From an uncultured Acetatifactor sp. (GTDB taxonomy: Bacteria; Bacillota; Clostridia; Lachnospirales; Lachnospiraceae), in the NCBI GenBank assembly GCA_910586215.1, contig CAJUGH010000015.1:32291-96290 (forward strand): a stretch of DNA of 64,000 bases, given 5' to 3'. A program made the position numbers and the translations under genes. The notes beneath the pieces are model-generated. The model had not been told where the DNA came from. It did no database searches and saw nothing but the letters and a program-made list of their open reading frames with translations. Shown piece by piece: positions 59,960 through 64,000 of this stretch. The first letter of the stretch is position 1, and the number at the start of each line of letters is the position of its first letter.

Positions 59960-60775
59960 ATGCAATATTGGAAAGCCCATTACAAGGACGCATACCATGA
60001 CACAGAAATAGACATCTTGAATACAGAAGCAGACTACAGCACCGATCCCCTTTCGTTTACATTGGACGGGATCGTGTTCCAGGGAACAAGTCCTGCGGAC
60101 TTTCATCTTGCGGATGCAGCACAATGCGAGGAAGCATGTAGAAAATTCTCCCTGTTAAAATGGGGCGGGTATCATACAAAATACCAGATCACCTCGCCAT
60201 ATACCTATGACCTGCAGAGATATGCGCTGGAGGTAGAGATACCGGTCAGCGTGTTCCGGAAAAGCGACCAGTGTATTGTTGCGGGGAGGATACGCCTGGC
60301 TTTCCAGTATAGGGAGCCGGATATGTCAAAATCCCGTACTGTAGCCCTGTGCGATGATGAAAAGGTGTACCGTGATGATGTGGTAGTGTCAGAGTTTTCG
60401 CTTTTCATAGAGGGAATCTGCTATAGAAGCGGTAAACGGACTTTGTGGTTCGAGGAAGCCTTGAAGGATATCTCCAGGCAGATGCAGGACAGATATTACC
60501 TAAAAAGTTGTTTTACCTGCCAGTATGCTGACTACTCTCCCTATGGCAGCGATGATTATGGACTGATGCTCTGTTACGTTCGCCATAAAGAAGACTGCTT
60601 GAAGGTGAACAGCAAAGACGATTACTTTGCTTTCCTGGAGGAGAAAGATTTTGACGGGCGGCAGGAAACGTACCTGTGCAGCCAGTACAGCCCCCGGAAC
60701 AGGGCGGGTGGATACCGGGGATATGTGGAGGGAACCATGGACTGTCCTGCCCCGGAGGGGGAAGGAATGGCTTAA
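59960..60775 (+). CDS. DUF6304-like hypothetical protein
   Basis: The 271-residue soluble protein starts MQYWKAHYKDAYHDTEIDIL with AAAGGGAGG about ten bases upstream. The beta-rich N-terminal half (ISTPYTYDLQ-like strands, ALEVEIPVSVF) is followed by ICYRSGKRTLWFEEALKDIS and a cysteine-containing end (LKSCFTCQYADYSPYGSDDYGLMLCY). The general plan recalls DUF6304 proteins, which have no established function. I am unsure of the family name. It comes before a second small hypothetical gene. Confidence 0.6.
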   Translation: MQYWKAHYKDAYHDTEIDILNTEADYSTDPLSFTLDGIVFQGTSPADFHLADAAQCEEACRKFSLLKWGGYHTKYQITSPYTYDLQRYALEVEIPVSVFRKSDQCIVAGRIRLAFQYREPDMSKSRTVALCDDEKVYRDDVVVSEFSLFIEGICYRSGKRTLWFEEALKDISRQMQDRYYLKSCFTCQYADYSPYGSDDYGLMLCYVRHKEDCLKVNSKDDYFAFLEEKDFDGRQETYLCSQYSPRNRAGGYRGYVEGTMDCPAPEGEGMA

Positions 60776-60857
60776 AAGGCAGGCAGGACAGAGCGGGAAA
60801 CAGGGGAAATTTTTTTATAGGGAAACGGACTTGACCAACTATATGGGGGTGACGCCT

Positions 60858-61388
60858 ATGGGTTCCAAGAGGGTATCTGCCTGGAGCGGGATACGGAACA
60901 AATTGGAAAACGATTACCTTTGTCCGGCTCTCCGGGGACACATCCAGTATTTTGCAGTCAGTTACAGCAGGAGCGCTGACCATGAGGGCCGGGCTGCCAT
61001 CCGGCTGGATGGCGTGGAGATACTGCGGAGCAATTATTATGACTATGATCAGAACTATTGGGACAGATACAAAAAACTGCGTGTAAGCCTTCCGGATGAG
61101 AATGCCCCAGGGCTGCCGTTTCGGCTTGCCCATGAGGGGGCACTGAAGGACGGCTGCTTTGACAATTGGCTTTTCTACGAAGCCTTCCACATCTTTGACA
61201 ATCAAAGCATTGAGAAAAGCCTTGTCTGTGAGAATCCCCTGGTCCGTATCTTTGCCCTGCTGGACCGCAGGCTGGGGAAAAGGCGTCTGCTGGCCCTGGC
61301 GGCGGTTATGGAACAGGAGTTGGAATGGGGGCGGGCATTTTATGTGATTCGGATGCAGGCCGAAGGGCTGATGACGTTTCCGTTATAA
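60858..61388 (+). CDS. SF0329-like hypothetical protein
   Basis: The 176-residue protein begins near AWSGIRNKLENDYLCPALRGHIQYFAVSYS and SADHEGRAAIRLDGVEILR, a pattern like SF0329-type hypothetical proteins (WSKLK ... GRVE ... DxxGRxxI). It continues with NQSIEKSLVCENPLVRIFALLDRRLGKRRL, a helical C-terminal part. ATG 60858 has GGGGG about eight bases upstream and fits the family size; the frame is open back to 60627 inside the preceding gene. Function unknown. Together with the preceding gene it may form a pair. Confidence 0.6.
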   Translation: MGSKRVSAWSGIRNKLENDYLCPALRGHIQYFAVSYSRSADHEGRAAIRLDGVEILRSNYYDYDQNYWDRYKKLRVSLPDENAPGLPFRLAHEGALKDGCFDNWLFYEAFHIFDNQSIEKSLVCENPLVRIFALLDRRLGKRRLLALAAVMEQELEWGRAFYVIRMQAEGLMTFPL

Positions 61389-61499
61389 CAGCCGCCTGGG
61401 AAGGTGTAAAGCATTGACTCACGCGGACAGGGGGCCAGGGGGCTGCGAGGCAGACATTTGGCGAATGCCGCCAGGGGGCTGACTTACACAGGCGGTGGG

Positions 61500-62261
61500 T
61501 CATTCCGGCCAGTCTTGAACCAGCCGGGCCACTGCATCCAGGTCGATCTGGAGATGGCCGTCAAAAAGGGCGAGTCCCGCCGTGCCTGCCAGGGGGTAGA
61601 TGCAGGGCATATTGTCGTGAATGAAATCATAGGTGAGGAGTATCTTTTTATCTGGATCCAGAATCCAGTATTCCTTGACACCGGCATCGGCGTATTTCTG
61701 TAGTTTCTTGGTGCAGTCCTTTTTCCGGGTGGCCGGGGAGAGAATCTCCAGGACAAAGTCAGGGGCACCCATGATGCCCCAGTGCCTGACTTTGTCTTTG
61801 TCACACAGGATGATGAGGTCTGGCTGCACCATGGTTTTGTCATCACAGTCCAGACGGACATCAATGGGGGAGGACAGCGGGATGCCGCCGCCATTTTTCC
61901 GGATAAAAGACTTCATGGCATAGAGCAGTTCGCCTGCAATCTGCTGATGGACGAATCCCGGGGCTTCCAGAACATAGATGATGCCGTCAATGAGTTCCAC
62001 CCGCTGCTCTCCGGGCCAGGCATTATAATCTGCAATGGTATATTCTCCCGGCTTTTTTCTATGGGTGGTCTCATACATGGCAGATTCCTCCCGGACACAA
62101 TCCGGCCTGGTTCCCTGGGGGGCATAGCGATAGGTAGCGGAAATAGGTTCTTCTGGAGGGGATTGTCTGTTATCCTCTGCCTGGCTATTGTCTCGTCCCC
62201 TTTCCATGGCTTGTCCGGTAGCAGGGAAGGGAGGGATGGTCTTCTTTTTTTCTGATGCCAT
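61500..62261 (-). CDS. Uma2-family (DUF820) putative endonuclease with a long N-terminal extension
   Basis: The 253-residue protein has the Uma2 domain from about residue 70: YTIADYNAWPGEQRVELIDG, FVHQQIAGELLYAM, VQPDLIILCDKDKV, PDFVLEILSPATRKKDCTKK and YADAGVKEYWILDPD. It carries the family's PD...E core residues. The first 65 residues are low-complexity and hydrophilic (QAEDNRQSPPEEP). ATG 62261 has AAGGAG seven bases upstream, so the longer frame to 62330 is unlikely. The function of the family is not established. It is convergent with the 60858 gene. Confidence 0.88.
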   Translation of the reverse strand: MASEKKKTIPPFPATGQAMERGRDNSQAEDNRQSPPEEPISATYRYAPQGTRPDCVREESAMYETTHRKKPGEYTIADYNAWPGEQRVELIDGIIYVLEAPGFVHQQIAGELLYAMKSFIRKNGGGIPLSSPIDVRLDCDDKTMVQPDLIILCDKDKVRHWGIMGAPDFVLEILSPATRKKDCTKKLQKYADAGVKEYWILDPDKKILLTYDFIHDNMPCIYPLAGTAGLALFDGHLQIDLDAVARLVQDWPE

Positions 62262-62429
62262 ATAGGTCTCCTTTTGGTGGATTTCACAGATGATTTCCTT
62301 TATGTTAGCATGAAAGTATCCGCAATACAACTATTTCCCACTTTGCGCCATTTTCCTATCATGGATTTGTATCAAAAATAACTTGAAAATAAACAAACTG
62401 AAATAAGTATAAAATCGGTTCCTTTTCTA

Positions 62430-62458
62430 TTGACTGTTTCTGGTTAAAGTGCTATGGT
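62430..62458 (+). promoter_or_regulatory. Promoter of the MarR-TSUP operon
   Basis: TTGACT (62430-62435), 17-base spacer, TATGGT (62453-62458). The operator-like palindrome lies just downstream. Confidence 0.6.
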
Positions 62459-62472
62459 TTCCCTATAAAATA

Positions 62473-62484
62473 TTCAAATTTGAA
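62473..62484 (+). promoter_or_regulatory. MarR-type operator palindrome
   Basis: TTCAAATTTGAA is a perfect 12-base palindrome, flanked by TAT and ATA-type bases that extend the symmetry imperfectly. It lies between the predicted start of transcription and the MarR gene, the right place for autorepression. Confidence 0.65.
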
Positions 62485-62505
62485 ATATTCAGAAAGGAAG
62501 TATTT

Positions 62506-62946
62506 ATGCTGAAAAGAGTCAGTATAGAATTCGCCCACAATTTCTTCCAGGCCTACTGTATCCGCTGCAAGTCCCTGTGCCGGGAGTTCCATATGCCCCA
62601 GACCGCCTTCGACATCTTGATGTTCCTGGCCAACAATCCGGGCTACAATACGGCCAAGGATATTGTGAAGCTGCGGGGGCTGAAGGCCAACCTGGTGTCC
62701 GTGAACGTGGACCGGCTGGTGCAGGAGGGGTACCTGGACAGGAGTGACTTTCCAGGAGACAGACGTAAGACTGTGCTGGTGTGTACGCCCAAGGCCCGGC
62801 CTATCGTCCAGCGGGGAAGAGAACTCCAGGACAGATTCTTCCAGGATATCTTCCGGGACGTGGACGAGGCTTCCCGGGAGAATTTCCAGCGGGTGATGGA
62901 ACAGGTGGGCCACAATCTGGATAAGATCATGAAAGGAAACGAATAA
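62506..62946 (+). CDS. MarR-family transcriptional regulator
   Basis: The 146-residue protein is a winged-helix regulator: FDILMFLANNPGYNTAKDIV, LRGLKANLVSVNVDRLVQEGYL, SDFPGDRRKTVLVCTPKA (the wing with DxRxxxV), and a C-terminal dimerisation helix. ATG 62506 with AAAGGAAG six bases upstream is chosen over 62449. A TSUP permease starts two bases after the stop, so the two are co-transcribed, and the permease is probably the regulated function. The palindrome upstream suggests autorepression relieved by a ligand such as an anion or oxidant. Confidence 0.92.
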   Translation: MLKRVSIEFAHNFFQAYCIRCKSLCREFHMPQTAFDILMFLANNPGYNTAKDIVKLRGLKANLVSVNVDRLVQEGYLDRSDFPGDRRKTVLVCTPKARPIVQRGRELQDRFFQDIFRDVDEASRENFQRVMEQVGHNLDKIMKGNE

Positions 62947-62947
62947 G

Positions 62948-63724
62948 ATGGAATGGTTATTGGTTCTGGTAGTTACTTTTTTCGCGGGCATGGGGGCAGG
63001 CCTGGGCACAGGCTTCGCAGGCATGAGCGCCGCGGCGGTGATCAGCCCCATGCTCATCACCTTCCTGGACATGGATCCCTACATGGCGGTGGGGATTGCC
63101 CTGTCCTCGGATGTGCTGGCCAGCGCGGTGTCTGCCTACACTTACGGGAAGAATAAGAATCTGGACATCAAAAACGGTTTGATCATGATGGCCAGTGTCT
63201 TGACCTTCACAGTGGTGGGAAGCTTCGTGGCAAGTCTGGTGACACCCACCACTATGGGCACTTTCTCTGTTTTCATGACCTTCCTGCTGGGCATTAAGTT
63301 CATCGTAAGGCCTGTGATGACCACCAGGGAATCCATGCAGCATGTGTCCGTGGGGAAACGTGCCATACAGTCTGTACTTTGTGGCGTGATGATTGGCTTC
63401 ATCTGTGGGTTCATAGGTGCAGGCGGCGGCATGATGATGCTCTTGATCCTCACCACGGTGCTGGGCTATGAGTTGAAGACAGCAGTGGGGACAAGCGTCT
63501 TTATCATGACCTTCACCGCCCTTACCGGGGCTGTGTCCCACTTCGCCATCGGCAGCCTGCCGGACTGGAGGGTGTGGGGGCTGTGCGTCCTGTTCACTTT
63601 CCTGTGGGCCAGGATTGCGGCTGTCTTCGCCAATAAGGCCACGCCTAAGACATTGAACCGGGCCACCGGGGTCATCCTGGTGGTATTGGGGATCGTCATC
63701 ATGCTGTTTACTTTTTTGAAATGA
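62948..63724 (+). CDS. TSUP-family (TauE/SafE) permease
   Basis: The 258-residue membrane protein has about eight helices. TSUP hallmarks are the two G-rich repeats: FFAGMGAGLGTGFAGMSAAAV near the start and GFICGFIGAGGGMMMLLILT in the second half. The TauE/SafE family moves sulfite, sulfoacetate or related anions. The substrate here is unknown. It starts two bases after the MarR gene and shares its transcript. The protein is complete. Confidence 0.9.
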   Translation: MEWLLVLVVTFFAGMGAGLGTGFAGMSAAAVISPMLITFLDMDPYMAVGIALSSDVLASAVSAYTYGKNKNLDIKNGLIMMASVLTFTVVGSFVASLVTPTTMGTFSVFMTFLLGIKFIVRPVMTTRESMQHVSVGKRAIQSVLCGVMIGFICGFIGAGGGMMMLLILTTVLGYELKTAVGTSVFIMTFTALTGAVSHFAIGSLPDWRVWGLCVLFTFLWARIAAVFANKATPKTLNRATGVILVVLGIVIMLFTFLK

Positions 63725-64000
63725 CATGCGTAAGGTGTGGAGCATCTGTGGTATCATGGGACAAATTATCTTCTGACCCCTAAACGTGTCATACAATCCG
63801 GCAATATACGATAAGGAAAGACAAATATAGGACATAAGTCAGAAAAGTCAGGGTAAAAATATAGAGAGAAAAGTCAGGTAAAGATATATAGAAAAGACAA
63901 AAGCAAGACAAAAGCAAGACAAAAGAAAGGAGTCTTCCATGAAAGGTAAGCGCAAAATATCCTGACGGAGTGACAAACACCTGATTCCATTCCATAATAG
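63725..64000 (+). other. AT-rich 3' edge of the window with short direct repeats and a tiny ORF
   Basis: There is no full gene in this stretch. AAGACAAAAGC-like 11-base units repeat around 63897-63927. Immediately after, AAAGGAG precedes ATG 63939, which opens only eight codons (MKGKRKIS). It could be a leader peptide or the broken start of a gene beyond the window. Confidence 0.35.

Noticed and set aside
1..64000. CRISPR arrays, tRNA genes, rRNA genes, insertion sequences, replication origin
   Set aside because: I looked for spaced identical repeats, cloverleaf sequences, conserved rRNA stretches, transposase ORFs and DnaA-box clusters and saw none; the two tandem repeats found are coding repeats without spacers.

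Overview
This window looks like chromosome from an anaerobic Firmicute of the class Clostridia, most likely a large-genome, moderately GC-rich Lachnospiraceae. That is an inference from gene content and order: rpoD-trmK, AgrC/LytTR-type two-component pairs, a T-box leader, CmpB-like membrane proteins, pyrB-pyrI, Uma2 proteins, and purine-rich coding strands with strong AGGAGG-like ribosome binding sites. No taxonomic marker gene is complete except the RNase P RNA.

Layout. 0-3 kb: the 3' end of rpoD, trmK and a TGS-domain nucleoside kinase. 3.1-8.9 kb: a LytTR regulator, GHKL histidine kinase and two exporter-type ABC half-transporters. 8.9-11.2 kb (minus): a Suv3-like helicase and a Fic remnant. 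11.5-14.5 kb: a restriction-modification locus with two C5 methyltransferases and a nuclease, the second methyltransferase cut short. 14.5-15 kb: RNase P RNA. 15-20.5 kb: Uma2, GNAT, two COG0523 metal-type GTPases behind a multi-hairpin leader, an S4 protein and a CmpB-like protein. 20.6-22.1 kb: relics of a VanS-like kinase/ABC locus. 22.3-25.5 kb: an intact OmpR-type pair. 25.6-32.6 kb: DUF362 protein, then a minus-strand run with a glycosidase-like protein, pyrI, pyrB and nitroreductase. 32.9-36.7 kb: regulator, ABC ATPase, permease and kinase. 36.8-42.7 kb: a second copy, by homology, of the LytTR/GHKL/ABC/ABC cassette. 42.8-47.6 kb: BlaI-like repressor, lipoprotein, ECF sigma, anti-sigma-like membrane protein and a receiver-less winged-helix regulator. 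48-50.5 kb: EamA protein and recJ. 50.7-62.3 kb: a mosaic accessory region with many broken genes (DUF2461, thrS, MATE, two hydrolases, TetR) and an intact AAA ATPase/nuclease-like gene pair. 62.4-63.7 kb: MarR regulator and TSUP permease.

How the genes work together. Four intact two-component systems, two of them in paralogous cassettes with heterodimeric ABC exporters, make this a signalling and peptide-transport rich stretch. Candidate genome-defence genes are the 11.5-14.5 kb restriction-modification locus and the 57.5-59.1 kb ATPase/nuclease-like pair; the latter is the best candidate for an undescribed system. Other unusual signals are a structured repeat in two copies with a compensatory base change (32.0 and 51.3 kb), and recurrent low-complexity hydrophilic insertions in many unrelated proteins. 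All family names rest on reading the proteins by eye; no database search was run.
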